Assembly (NCBI GenBank): GCA_031264715.1
Contig: JAISDP010000086.1
Coordinates: 1-8,930, forward strand
Length of the DNA stretch: 8,930 bases
Origin: Bacteroidales bacterium
GTDB taxonomy: Bacteria > Bacteroidota > Bacteroidia > Bacteroidales > UBA4181
Direction: 5' to 3'
Translations under genes and position numbers: made by a program
The notes under the pieces: generated by a model
Told to the model about the DNA's origin: nothing
The model's input: the letters and a program-made list of their open reading frames with translations, nothing else
The model's database searches: none
Shown here: positions 1-5,492 of the stretch, in pieces
How positions within the stretch are numbered: the stretch's first letter is position 1
Layout: every line of letters starts with the position of its first letter

Positions 1-263
1 GCGGGGTCGATTTTTACCGAAGTCGCATTGGCCCGGGCTTCTACTACATCGGTTAACGTTCCGCGTTCGAAATCGGCAGCGCCCTGTACGGTTTGCACCA
101 GGTTACCGATCAGGTCGGCCCGACGCTGGTATACGCTTTCCACATTAGCCCATGCTTTATTCACGGTTTCTTCGGATGTTACCAGCCGATTGTATATCCA
201 TATGCTTATTAATGCCAAAACGATGACAATAATGATGACGATGAGTGTTTTAGACAGTTTCAT
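1..263 (-). CDS. lemA: LemA family protein, N-terminal part (runs off left edge)
   Basis: The minus strand reads from an ATG at 263 down to the window edge: 87 complete residues with no stop, so the gene is partial at its 3' end. Residues 1-5 are MKLSK. Residues 6-24 form one hydrophobic membrane anchor (TLIVIIIVIVLALISIWIY). The next part is the typical LemA start: NRLVTSEETVNKAWANVE at about 25-42, then VYQRRADLIGNLVQTVQG at 44-61, predicted as a long helix. LemA proteins are small membrane-anchored, coiled-helix proteins of about 180-200 residues with a short extracytoplasmic N-terminus. Their function is unsettled, and they often sit next to TPM-domain genes, which would be outside this window. 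There is no Shine-Dalgarno, only an A/T-rich leader. An insertion sequence ends 60 bp upstream, and I see no TAnnTTTG promoter box in that 60 bp. Family assignment is confident; function is not known. Confidence 0.88.
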   Translation of the reverse strand, partial: MKLSKTLIVIIIVIVLALISIWIYNRLVTSEETVNKAWANVESVYQRRADLIGNLVQTVQGAADFERGTLTDVVEARANATSVKIDP

Positions 264-323
264 TGATGAAGGATTGATTGTGTAAAAATAAAAAAATAAC
301 ATTATTCATTTATTTATTATTCA

Positions 324-345
324 GGCTTTAGTAAAATTTTAATGG
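324..345 (+). repeat. IS left terminal inverted repeat
   Basis: This 22-bp sequence is the exact reverse complement of 1592-1613. It contains the 10-bp palindrome TAAAATTTTA and the transposase stop codon. Identity stops on both sides: base 323 and base 346 do not pair with 1614 and 1591. Confidence 0.93.
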
Positions 346-1545
346 GTCGAGATCAAGTTTTCCAAAATAGAATAATACATTAATTCGAAATCGGTCGAAA
401 TTAATAAATCCTCTTGCTTTAGCAAGAACAGCTTGTATTCTTCCATTTATATTTTCGTGTTTTCCACTGTCTGTATGGGTAGTTAATGCATTGAGAACCC
501 CTTGCAGATGGTTTTTAATGGTTTTGATCACATCGTTCACGAAAGCCAGTCCTTTGGTCAAGGATTGTGTCATCCATTGTTCCAACAATTCTGTAGCTAA
601 AGAGGTGTCCTGAATTTCGAACAGGGATTTGAAATTTTCCCTGACATGCCAAGCTTGGGCTGTCTTCAAATTAACTTTATCCAATTGCTCGAATATCAAT
701 TGTTGTTCCAGCGTCCTGTTGTTCTGATTTTTAAGAACGGTATATCGATTTTTTTTCAGCAGCGGTTCATTTTTCACTTCTCTGCGTCTGGTTTTGTCAA
801 TGGCTTCGGAAAGTTTCTTCACTAAATGGAACTTGTCATGAACAATCTGTGCTTGCGGGGCTATTTCTTCAATAACGTTGATATACGGTTTCCACATGTC
901 GATATTTACTCGCTTGAGTTGATGCTGTGTTTCCTGTGAAGTGGTGGTAAAAAGCAGCATTTTCACATCTTTTTCCGCTCTGCCTTCGCCCATCTCCACA
1001 ACATAATCTTTTTGACTGTCTACAAGAATGGTAGCATATTGATGCCCCCGATCGTAAGCTTTTTCATCAAGACTGACCGTTACCAGGTCGGTAATATCAC
1101 CCCGTGTATCAAGCGCTCTTGAAACGGCACTATCCATGATGCTGCGAACAATGTAGGAACTGGTACGGAAGAGATGGGCAACCGCATGTTGCACCTTGAT
1201 TTGTTGCAGCGCCTCAATAACATGAACCGAAAACAGGCGGGTATAACTCTTTCCTTTCTCCGCAAAGGAAACTTCCATGACTTTTACCTTACCCTGACTG
1301 TCAATGTACCTTGGTATACGGCATACAATAAAACAGGGATATTCGAACCAGCATAAATGTTGCCATGTACGCTCGGGTGCATAGTCGTACAAACTGTAAC
1401 GAACACCTCCTATTTCACAGTATGATAAGTGATATTCAAGATAAATGCGTATACAGGGTTGAGATTCTAAATCCCGTTCTATCCGAGTAACACGAAAGGC
1501 ATCGCTTATATGCAATAAATCATTAACAAAGTCTGCAAAGTCCAT
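328..1545 (-). CDS. tnp: ISL3-family transposase
   Basis: This is the DDE-type transposase of the insertion sequence, 405 residues from the ATG at 1545. A TTG two codons upstream at 1551 is the only other start and is less likely. Family blocks in order are: an N-terminal region corresponding to the ISL3 zinc-binding part (residues about 28-80); SLDEKAYDRGHQYAT at 158-172, carrying the first catalytic Asp (D160); VNIDMWKPYINVIEEIAPQA at 213-232, with D216 the probable second Asp; IVHDKFHLVKKL at 234-245; and KHENINGRIQAVLAKARGF at 362-380, with E364 the probable catalytic Glu. These motifs and their order are characteristic of ISL3 (transposase_12) enzymes. The usual paired Cys ligands of the N-terminal zinc finger are mostly missing: the 'PRYIDSQGKV' stretch replaces the common PRV-C-x-x-CG. 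The frame is intact and spans nearly the whole element. It is co-oriented with lemA downstream, so read-through is possible. Confidence 0.95.
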   Translation of the reverse strand: MDFADFVNDLLHISDAFRVTRIERDLESQPCIRIYLEYHLSYCEIGGVRYSLYDYAPERTWQHLCWFEYPCFIVCRIPRYIDSQGKVKVMEVSFAEKGKSYTRLFSVHVIEALQQIKVQHAVAHLFRTSSYIVRSIMDSAVSRALDTRGDITDLVTVSLDEKAYDRGHQYATILVDSQKDYVVEMGEGRAEKDVKMLLFTTTSQETQHQLKRVNIDMWKPYINVIEEIAPQAQIVHDKFHLVKKLSEAIDKTRRREVKNEPLLKKNRYTVLKNQNNRTLEQQLIFEQLDKVNLKTAQAWHVRENFKSLFEIQDTSLATELLEQWMTQSLTKGLAFVNDVIKTIKNHLQGVLNALTTHTDSGKHENINGRIQAVLAKARGFINFDRFRINVLFYFGKLDLDPLKFY

Positions 1546-1591
1546 ATTCAAACCATATAAAGAAATAAGAAAATAACAAATGTAACCATTT

Positions 1592-1613
1592 CCATTAAAA
1601 TTTTACTAAAGCC
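1592..1613 (+). repeat. IS right terminal inverted repeat
   Basis: This is the exact reverse complement of 324-345 over 22 bp. It lies 46 bp upstream of the transposase ATG, so the transposase promoter should lie in or beside this end. Confidence 0.93.
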
Positions 1614-1617
1614 ATTT

Positions 1618-1662
1618 ACTTATTTGATTGCGGGTTTATTTTCGGTAAACTTATTTGATTGC
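1618..1662 (+). repeat. 14-bp direct repeat beside the IS
   Basis: ACTTATTTGATTGC occurs at 1618-1631 and again at 1649-1662, with 17 bp between the copies. It begins four bases outside the IS right end. It does not match the left flank, so it is not a target duplication. Function unknown. Confidence 0.6.
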
Positions 1663-1684
1663 TCCCCTGCCGCCCGGAATATTT

Positions 1685-1702
1685 CCGGATTTTGCAATCC
1701 GG
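1685..1702 (-). terminator. hairpin downstream of the 1735-2451 gene, weak terminator candidate
   Basis: A 7-bp perfect stem (CCGGATT, 1685-1691, with AATCCGG, 1696-1702) closes a 4-base loop about 32 bp past the stop codon at 1735. No clear U-run follows on the minus strand, so intrinsic termination is uncertain. It may simply be a dispersed palindrome. Confidence 0.35.
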
Positions 1703-1734
1703 CAATCGATTCCCGTGCACAGCTTAATTCAAAA

Positions 1735-2451
1735 TTATTTTCCTTTGGCATTAAGTTCTGCCTGGAGGCGTTCGATTTCGCGGCGCTGTAATTCGATTTC
1801 CCTCACCTGCGCTTCGAAATCCTCGTGATGCTGCCGGTCGAGCGCAGCGGCGAGGTCTTCGGTGGTGAGCGGCATCGAGAAGGTGGGTTCGTTGCCGAAC
1901 TTCGGTTCGTCGTCGACGTGCTTCAGGAATGCGGCCTTGATGATGAACTGCTTACCGTGCGATCCTTCGGGCATGCGGATGTCGTTGTGCAGGCGGGTGG
2001 TCATCAGGCGGAAGACTTCCGTTTTTCCGTCGGCGGCCATGATGACAATCAGGGCGTGCCTCACTCCGTGCGGCCATCCGTGCACTACCCGTGCAGCGTT
2101 TTCGCCTGCCGACTGGTCGACCACCACGCGGATAAAGTCCTCGTTCACGATCGATACCTTGACTTCCGCTACGGCGTCGGTGGCTTCGGCGCGGTCGTGC
2201 CGTCCGCCGGTTTCGCCGGGCAACAGGAATCCGAGCAGGTGGACGTCTTCGGCGGTCATCACTCCGGAAGCATACTGTCCGTATGCCCACAGCTTGACCT
2301 GCATCAGGCACAGGCCGACGATCGACTTGAGCAGGGCGGTGCGGTGCGAGCGGTCTTCCTGCGAGGCAGAAATTGTACGGCACTTGTTGATCAGCTCCTG
2401 CAGCCGGTCGCGACCGGCGGTCAGCTGCGTGAGCAGATCCGGCGGGATCAT
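1735..2451 (-). CDS. conserved-looking hypothetical protein, C-terminal coiled coil; 5' end uncertain
   Basis: The product is 238 residues and I do not recognise a named family. The sequence reads as a genuine, mostly soluble protein: a helical N-terminal third (LLTQLTAGRDRLQELINKC), a central mixed region with 'FLLPGETGG' (about 74-82) and 'VVVDQSAGENAARVVHGWP' (about 108-126), then 'TTRLHNDIRMPEGSHGKQF' (about 150-168) and 'PTFSMPLTTEDL' (about 188-199). It ends in a charged heptad-like coiled coil (EAQVREIELQRREIERLQ, about 213-230). There is no signal peptide or membrane segment. The frame is open 49 codons further upstream to a TAA at 2601..2599. That extension looks coding (for example 'AAVRKWHGGIDDQFSAID' and 'RVVERQPQW' just before Met1) but contains no ATG, GTG or TTG. 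The ancestral N-terminus may therefore be lost. GC content is clearly higher than in the IS and lemA. Two long plus-strand frames over it are codon shadows. Confidence 0.7.
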   Translation of the reverse strand: MIPPDLLTQLTAGRDRLQELINKCRTISASQEDRSHRTALLKSIVGLCLMQVKLWAYGQYASGVMTAEDVHLLGFLLPGETGGRHDRAEATDAVAEVKVSIVNEDFIRVVVDQSAGENAARVVHGWPHGVRHALIVIMAADGKTEVFRLMTTRLHNDIRMPEGSHGKQFIIKAAFLKHVDDEPKFGNEPTFSMPLTTEDLAAALDRQHHEDFEAQVREIELQRREIERLQAELNAKGK

Positions 2452-2589
2452 CCACTGGGGCTGGCGCTCGACAACGCGGTCGACCAGATTGTCGATGGCG
2501 CTGAACTGGTCGTCAATACCGCCGTGCCACTTCCGGACGGCGGCAAGGATGCTTTCCGTGAGGCCTCCGGAAGCGCTCAGCGCCCCGTT

Positions 2590-2612
2590 GAGCCGAATTT
2601 ACAATTCGGCTC
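2590..2612. repeat. perfect 10-bp palindromic hairpin at the broken 5' end of the upstream gene
   Basis: GAGCCGAATT (2590-2599) and AATTCGGCTC (2603-2612) pair perfectly around a 3-base loop. The stop codon that ends the upstream extension of the 1735-2451 frame lies in this hairpin. It is probably a dispersed palindrome or terminator-like element, and may mark where the gene's 5' end was cut. Confidence 0.6.
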
Positions 2613-2676
2613 GGAACATCAGGCAACTGGCTTTTCCGGAATTGCGAGGTTGCCGCTCAACGGTGGGGAAAGCGTA

Positions 2677-2740
2677 TTGACCCTGTCAGGTCGGTGCGGC
2701 ACAACGACCTGGCAGGCTGCGAGACTGCTGGCAGGGTCAA
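2677..2740. other. nested inverted repeats, possible structured RNA or palindromic element
   Basis: An outer 9-bp inverted repeat (TTGACCCTG, 2677-2685, with CAGGGTCAA, 2732-2740) encloses an inner 7-bp repeat (CAGGTCG, 2687-2693, with CGACCTG, 2705-2711). The inner loop can add a 3-bp GTG/CAC stem. The 64-bp unit ends exactly where a dispersed repeat (2739-2769) begins. No open frame explains it. The interval 2602-2860 holds only such repeats and no gene that I can support. Confidence 0.45.
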
Positions 2741-2810
2741 AATCCCGTAGAGATGAAATGTCGGTAGAAAATCACAGCAATGATGATCAAAAATCCCGTA
2801 GGAATGACAT
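2739..2810. repeat. two left copies of a short dispersed repeat (AAAATCCCGTAG type)
   Basis: AAAATCCCGTAGAGATGAAATG begins copy 1 at 2739 and continues into TCGGTAGAAAA to 2771. Copy 2 at 2788-2810 shares AAAATCCCGTAG and GATGACAT-like bases. A third, inverted copy lies at 3412-3443 (24 of 32 bases match copy 1 by eye). Together they bracket the 21-bp array region in opposite orientation. Confidence 0.5.
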
Positions 2811-2861
2811 ATTATATTGATGTTGGCATTTTTGTTAGGAACAGTCAGCGGTCTTGATCCT

Positions 2862-3311
2862 GACAGACACAAATTCGCGGATGTAAGATGCAAATTCCCG
2901 TTGAGCGGCAATTTAGCGAAGCGATCTCACCGTAAGGTAAATGACCGCTCAACAGCGCAATATTTCGCTTATCGTGGAGGCGATTCGTCATTTTCACCCC
3001 GCTGTTCCTATCCCCGACCTCGACCTTCCCGTATGAGACGGCAACATTGCGATCGACGACAGGAACCTTCCTGTCCGCAACAGGAAATATCCACGTCCGG
3101 CAGCTCGAATTTGCGGTCAATGACCGTAAATTTTCTATCGCTGAACGAAACATTCCTGTCGGTAAGCGGAACATTCCGTTGCCCGATAGCAATATGTGTC
3201 CGTTTTGAGTGCAGTGTCGAGGTCGTCAACGGCAATGTTCCTGTCGCCGACAGAAACATTGCCGTTGTAGATAGAAAAGTTCCCTGGTTCGACCGTGCCG
3301 TCGTATTCCGG
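2862..3311. repeat. degenerate tandem array, period 21 bp, dyad-symmetric units
   Basis: About 20 units of 21 bp can be laid out. The first five run in register from 2862 to 2966; the clearest are at 3037-3057, 3058-3078, 3122-3142, 3143-3163, 3164-3184, 3228-3248, 3249-3269 and 3270-3290, with single-base register shifts near 3121 and 3227. The core consensus is about GACAGGAACATTCCTGTC plus three bases. The unit at 3058-3075 is a perfect 8+8 inverted repeat around CC. Because of this symmetry both strands translate into heptads of the form D-R-N-x-x-V-x. No single reading frame stays open across the array on the minus strand. It could be a decayed repeat-protein gene or a non-coding, protein-binding array. 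Confidence 0.65.
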
Positions 3312-3413
3312 AAATGCAGCAGCGGGGTTGTGCATGGCAACGTTTCGGTTATGGTCCACGATCCACGTGTCGTTCTCCCCGTTGCCGTCGGGTGTGATCA
3401 CATGGTAGAGATT
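3135..3413 (-). pseudogene. possible broken gliding/T9SS C-terminal (CHU_C) domain fragment
   Basis: Reading from about 3413 downwards the minus strand gives NLYHVITPDGNGENDTWIVD, which matches the opening signature of CHU_C domains (consensus like TPNGDGxNDTW) in exported Bacteroidetes proteins. A TAG lies directly upstream (3418..3416), and no signal peptide or upstream partner domain is present. After about 35 further residues the frame passes into the 21-bp array (NGNVSVGDRNIAVDDL) and then loses sense. The D-R-N heptads continue in the other two minus frames, as expected from two single-base slips. I infer a decayed remnant of a larger secreted protein. Against this, the array reads similarly on both strands, so the domain match rests mainly on about 15 residues. 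Confidence 0.33.
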
Positions 3414-3482
3414 CTACCGATATGTCGTCCCTGATGGACTTTGCTGAATAACGGATTGATTTCTACCATTCAAATAAAACGA
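3412..3482. repeat. right inverted copy of the dispersed repeat, plus intergenic spacer
   Basis: TTCTACCGATATGTCGTCCC at 3412-3431, continuing to 3443, is the reverse-complement relative of the repeat at 2739-2771. A second short GATTTCTACC match follows at 3458-3467. The spacer up to the operon terminator contains no gene. Confidence 0.45.
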
Positions 3483-3483
3483 T

Positions 3484-3519
3484 AAAACCCTTCCGGATTT
3501 TACATTCCGGAAGGGTTTT
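3484..3519 (-). terminator. strong intrinsic terminator of the decarboxylase operon
   Basis: A 14-bp perfect stem (AAAACCCTTCCGGA, 3484-3497, with its complement at 3506-3519) encloses an 8-base loop. On the minus strand the stem ends in GGGTTTT followed by a T-rich stretch (ATCGTTTTATTT). It lies 31 bp beyond the oadB stop codon. The plus strand also ends GGGTTTTT, so it could work in both directions. Confidence 0.88.
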
Positions 3520-3549
3520 TATGAATCCGTACGGGGAATTATCAATGCA

Positions 3550-4722
3550 TCAATACAGGAAGCTCAACAGGATACCTGCAGCTACAGCGCTGCCGATCAC
3601 ACCGGCTACATTGGGTCCCATGGCGTGCATCAGCAGGTGGTTGGTACGGTCGTATTCCTGTCCGACGACCTGCGATACGCGGGCGCTGTCGGGCACTGCC
3701 GAAACCCCCGCATTACCGATCAACGGGTTAATCTTGTTACCTTCCTTGAGGAACAGGTTGAAGAACTTCACAAAAAGGACGCCGCCTGCAGTGGCAATGA
3801 TAAATGAAATAGCGCCCAGGCCAAAGATTCCTATCGACTTGGCGGTAAGGAAGGTAGTGGCTTGAGTGGAAGCGCCTACGGTGAGGCCGATCAGGATGGT
3901 CACAATGTCGATCATCGGGCCGCTGGCCGTGGTAGCCAAACGCTTGGTAACGCCGCTTTCTTTCAGCAGGTTGCCGAAAAACAACATGCCCAGCAGCGGC
4001 AAGCCCGAAGGAACGATGAAACAGGTAAGAAGGATACCGATCATGGGGAAGAAGATCTTTTCGGTACGCGATACCTGGCGAGGCGGCCGCATACGGATCA
4101 AACGTTCCTTGTGGGTAGTGAACAGACGCATCACGGGAGGCTGGATCACCGGCACAAGCGCCATATACGAATAAGCTGACACAGCCACGGCGCCCAACAA
4201 GTCGGGAGCCAGCTTTGATGCCGTGAAGATAGCCGTAGGGCCGTCGGCGCCGCCGATAATGCCGATAGCGCCTGCTTCGGCCGGAGTGAACCCGACCAGC
4301 AAGGCAATAGCATACGCCCCGAAGATACCCAATTGCGCCGCGGCGCCAATCAACATCAGCTTGGGATTCGAGATCAGCGCCGAGAAATCGGTCATTGCCC
4401 CAATACCAAGGAAGATCAGCGGCGGATACCATCCATTGCGCACACCGTGGTAGAGGATGTTCAACACGCTGTTGTTTTCGTAAATACCGATGGATAACCC
4501 CGGGAAAAACGGTATATTACCGATGATGATACCGAAACCGATGGGGATCAGCAACAAGGGTTCGTATTCCTTGATGATGGCCATGGCTACAAAAGCCAGC
4601 CCGATGCAAATCATCAGCAAATGCCCCCATGTGAAATTGGCAAATGCCGTGTATTCAAAGAACTGGACCATCTGGCTCTTCACAAAGTCGAAGAACGCGG
4701 AGGAAGCTTGGAGTGTTATCAT
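3550..4722 (-). CDS. oadB/mmdB: sodium ion-translocating decarboxylase, beta subunit
   Basis: This is the membrane subunit that decarboxylates carboxybiotin and pumps Na+ out of the cell. It has 390 residues, in the normal range for OadB/MmdB/GcdB. Several hydrophobic segments alternate with conserved loops. Family signatures are GIGAMTDFSALISNPK (106-121), GIIGGADGPTAIFTASKLAP (154-173, with the essential Asp at 160), GNLLKESGV (250-257), INPLIGNAGVSAVPDSARV (331-349) and HAMGPNVAGVIGSAVAAG (366-383). The last is the usual beta-subunit end. The ATG at 4722 has a good Shine-Dalgarno (AGGAGAG, 4736..4730) seven bases upstream, one of the few in the window. It sits inside the final codons of the biotin-carrier gene, whose stop is four bases away, so the two are probably translationally coupled. 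It is the last gene of the operon. The beta subunit alone does not reveal whether the substrate is methylmalonyl-CoA, glutaconyl-CoA or oxaloacetate; the carboxyltransferase gene does. Confidence 0.97.
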   Translation of the reverse strand: MITLQASSAFFDFVKSQMVQFFEYTAFANFTWGHLLMICIGLAFVAMAIIKEYEPLLLIPIGFGIIIGNIPFFPGLSIGIYENNSVLNILYHGVRNGWYPPLIFLGIGAMTDFSALISNPKLMLIGAAAQLGIFGAYAIALLVGFTPAEAGAIGIIGGADGPTAIFTASKLAPDLLGAVAVSAYSYMALVPVIQPPVMRLFTTHKERLIRMRPPRQVSRTEKIFFPMIGILLTCFIVPSGLPLLGMLFFGNLLKESGVTKRLATTASGPMIDIVTILIGLTVGASTQATTFLTAKSIGIFGLGAISFIIATAGGVLFVKFFNLFLKEGNKINPLIGNAGVSAVPDSARVSQVVGQEYDRTNHLLMHAMGPNVAGVIGSAVAAGILLSFLY

Positions 4723-4726
4723 GACG

Positions 4727-5152
4727 TTACTCTCCTATTATAAGTAACACATCGCCTTCCATTACGGCGCTTCCTTTCGAAATCTTGATCTCGGTAACCG
4801 TCCCGGCCTTGTCCGATTCAATGTTGTTTTCCATTTTCATGGCTTCCAGCAGAAGAATCTTTTGACCAATGGTCACCTTATCGCCCGGTTTCACAAAGAT
4901 ATCGAGAATCGTCCCCGGAAGCGGCGATTTGATTGTCCCGGTCTTCACCTGGGAAGTTACCTGAGCTGCCTGATCGGTGGAGGGAACAGCCACCGAACGT
5001 ACTAATTTCGGGGTTTTGGTCTGTTTGATCTCCCTGTCGACAAGTACGGTATAAGGAGTACCGTTCACATTTAATTCTATGGTTTGGTCTTCAACACTAT
5101 TGACTTCAACAGCATAATTGGTGCCATTGATGGTGAATTTATATTTTTTCAT
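4727..5152 (-). CDS. mmdC: biotin carboxyl carrier subunit of the sodium-pump decarboxylase
   Basis: This is the biotin carrier that shuttles the carboxyl group from the carboxyltransferase to the membrane beta subunit. The chosen ATG at 5152 gives 141 residues; a GTG directly before it (5155) is less likely. Layout: an N-terminal beta-rich segment (MKKYKFTINGTNYAVEV to about 40), a linker rich in Thr, Pro, Ala and Gln (about 43-72), then a C-terminal biotinyl domain (74-141). That domain carries IKSPLPGTILDIFVKPGDKV and the biotinylation motif EAMKM at 103-107, with Lys106 the attachment site. It ends VMEGDVLLIIGE, the usual finish of such domains. The OadA/PC-type N-terminal carboxyltransferase is absent, so this is a free-standing carrier like MmdC or GcdC. 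A 340-bp spacer with palindromes and a tandem duplication separates it from the OadG-like gene upstream, so it might have its own promoter. I see no clear TAnnTTTG box just before it. Confidence 0.95.
   Translation of the reverse strand: MKKYKFTINGTNYAVEVNSVEDQTIELNVNGTPYTVLVDREIKQTKTPKLVRSVAVPSTDQAAQVTSQVKTGTIKSPLPGTILDIFVKPGDKVTIGQKILLLEAMKMENNIESDKAGTVTEIKISKGSAVMEGDVLLIIGE
4730..4736 (-). promoter_or_regulatory. Shine-Dalgarno of oadB overlapping the end of the carrier gene
   Basis: AGGAGAG on the minus strand spans the last two codons (GGA GAG) of the biotin-carrier gene. It is seven bases from the oadB ATG. The placement suggests coupled translation, giving matched synthesis of carrier and pump. 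Confidence 0.8.
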
Positions 5153-5184
5153 CACATATAATATTTAAAAAGCCTCACCCCTAA

Positions 5185-5205
5185 CCCCTCTCCTTAGGAG
5201 AGGGG
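5185..5205. repeat. G/C-rich palindrome, left
   Basis: CCCCTCTCC (5185-5193) and GGAGAGGGG (5197-5205) form a perfect 9-bp stem with loop TTA. It is a dispersed-palindrome type that often gives false 'SPxPKGRG' peptides. On the minus strand it could act as a partial transcription barrier before the carrier gene. Confidence 0.7.
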
Positions 5206-5433
5206 AAGAGCGCTTTGCAACGGTATTACTGCAAAAGAGGCGTCATTGATTTATTGGGTTATTGGATTTATTCTTTTATTGATTACTTGGATTACTTACT
5301 TAAAGTGTTCCCTCCTAAGGAGAGGGGAAGAACGCTTTGCAACGGTATTACTGCAAAAGAGGCGTCATTGATTTATTGGGTTATTGGATTTATTCTTTAT
5401 TGATTACTTGGATTACTTACTTAACGTGTTCCC
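5196..5433. repeat. tandem duplication, about 122 bp per copy
   Basis: Copy 1 (5196-5312) and copy 2 (5318-5433) are nearly identical. The differences I see are G/A in GGGAAGAGCGC versus GGGAAGAACGC, one T fewer in TTCTTTTATTG, and AAAGTG versus AACGTG. Each starts with the right half of the AGGAGAGGGG palindrome. Each also contains smaller internal repetitions of ATTGGATTTATT and GATTACTTGGATTACTTAC. The low divergence points to a recent duplication or ongoing slippage. Confidence 0.9.
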
Positions 5434-5454
5434 CTGCTCCTTTGAGAAGCGCGT

Positions 5455-5477
5455 CCCCCTCCCTTTGGGGGAGGGGG
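5455..5477. repeat. G/C-rich palindrome, right
   Basis: CCCCCTCCC (5455-5463) pairs with GGGAGGGGG (5469-5477) across a 5-base loop. It lies 15 bp past the stop codon of the OadG-like gene. It is the inverted relative of the palindrome at 5185-5205. Confidence 0.7.
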
Positions 5478-5492
5478 TAGGGGGTGGGGCTT

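Larger units (their letters stand above)
324..1613 (-). mobile_element. ISL3-family insertion sequence, 1290 bp
   Basis: A single transposase gene is enclosed by perfect 22-bp inverted repeats at 324-345 and 1592-1613. The outer ends begin GGCTTTAGTAAA, and the GG start is usual for ISL3 elements. The transposase stop codon (330..328) lies inside the left repeat. ISL3 elements normally make 8-bp target duplications, but the flanks here (316-323 ATTATTCA, 1614-1621 ATTTACTT) do not match. The copy therefore has lost its duplication, or one flank was rearranged after insertion. Element length and an intact open frame suggest a potentially functional copy. Confidence 0.93.
2650..2911. repeat. 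14-bp inverted repeat pair spanning the structured region
   Basis: TTGCCGCTCAACGG at 2650-2663 is the exact reverse complement of CCGTTGAGCGGCAA at 2898-2911. A third, partial copy (CCGCTCAA) occurs at 2945-2952, forming a local 8-bp inverted repeat with 2901-2908. The pair may mark the ends of a rearranged or small non-autonomous segment. Confidence 0.5.
5168..5492. other. intergenic repeat cluster inside the operon
   Basis: About 340 bp between the OadG-like and carrier genes holds no credible gene. It consists of a left palindrome (5171-5205), a tandem duplication (5196-5433) and a right palindrome (about 5451-5492). The outer arms of the two palindromes are related in inverted orientation (AGCCTCACCCCTAACCCC on the left, GGGGTAGGGGGTGGGGCTT on the right). 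The whole therefore resembles an inverted-repeat-bounded, non-autonomous insertion. Short frames across it are artefacts of the repeats. Confidence 0.6.

Noticed and set aside
28..285. 85-residue plus-strand frame at the left edge
   Set aside because: It is antisense to the lemA start, whose minus-strand translation matches the family clearly.
1825..2820. 331-residue and 272-residue plus-strand frames
   Set aside because: They lie antisense over the 1735-2451 gene in GC-rich DNA where stop codons are rare. Their composition is His/Val/Gly- or Arg/Ser-rich with no recognisable fold, and they run into hairpins and repeats.
2862..3311. CRISPR array
   Set aside because: Units are contiguous 21-bp degenerate repeats with no unique spacers and no cas gene nearby.
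2845..3340. 115- and 110-residue minus-strand frames over the array
   Set aside because: They are repeat translations in shifted registers. Cys- and Arg-rich ends do not look coding, and no single frame spans the array.
2817..3434. 205-residue plus-strand frame over the array
   Set aside because: It consists largely of the translated 21-bp array, and the same heptad pattern appears on the other strand. No signal peptide, domain or promoter supports it.
3737..4432. 231-residue minus frame and several plus frames inside oadB
   Set aside because: They are shadows of the oadB gene, whose own frame contains all expected family motifs.
5215..5403. 62-residue plus-strand frame
   Set aside because: It is the translation of the tandem duplication and contains the duplicated peptide only because the DNA is duplicated.
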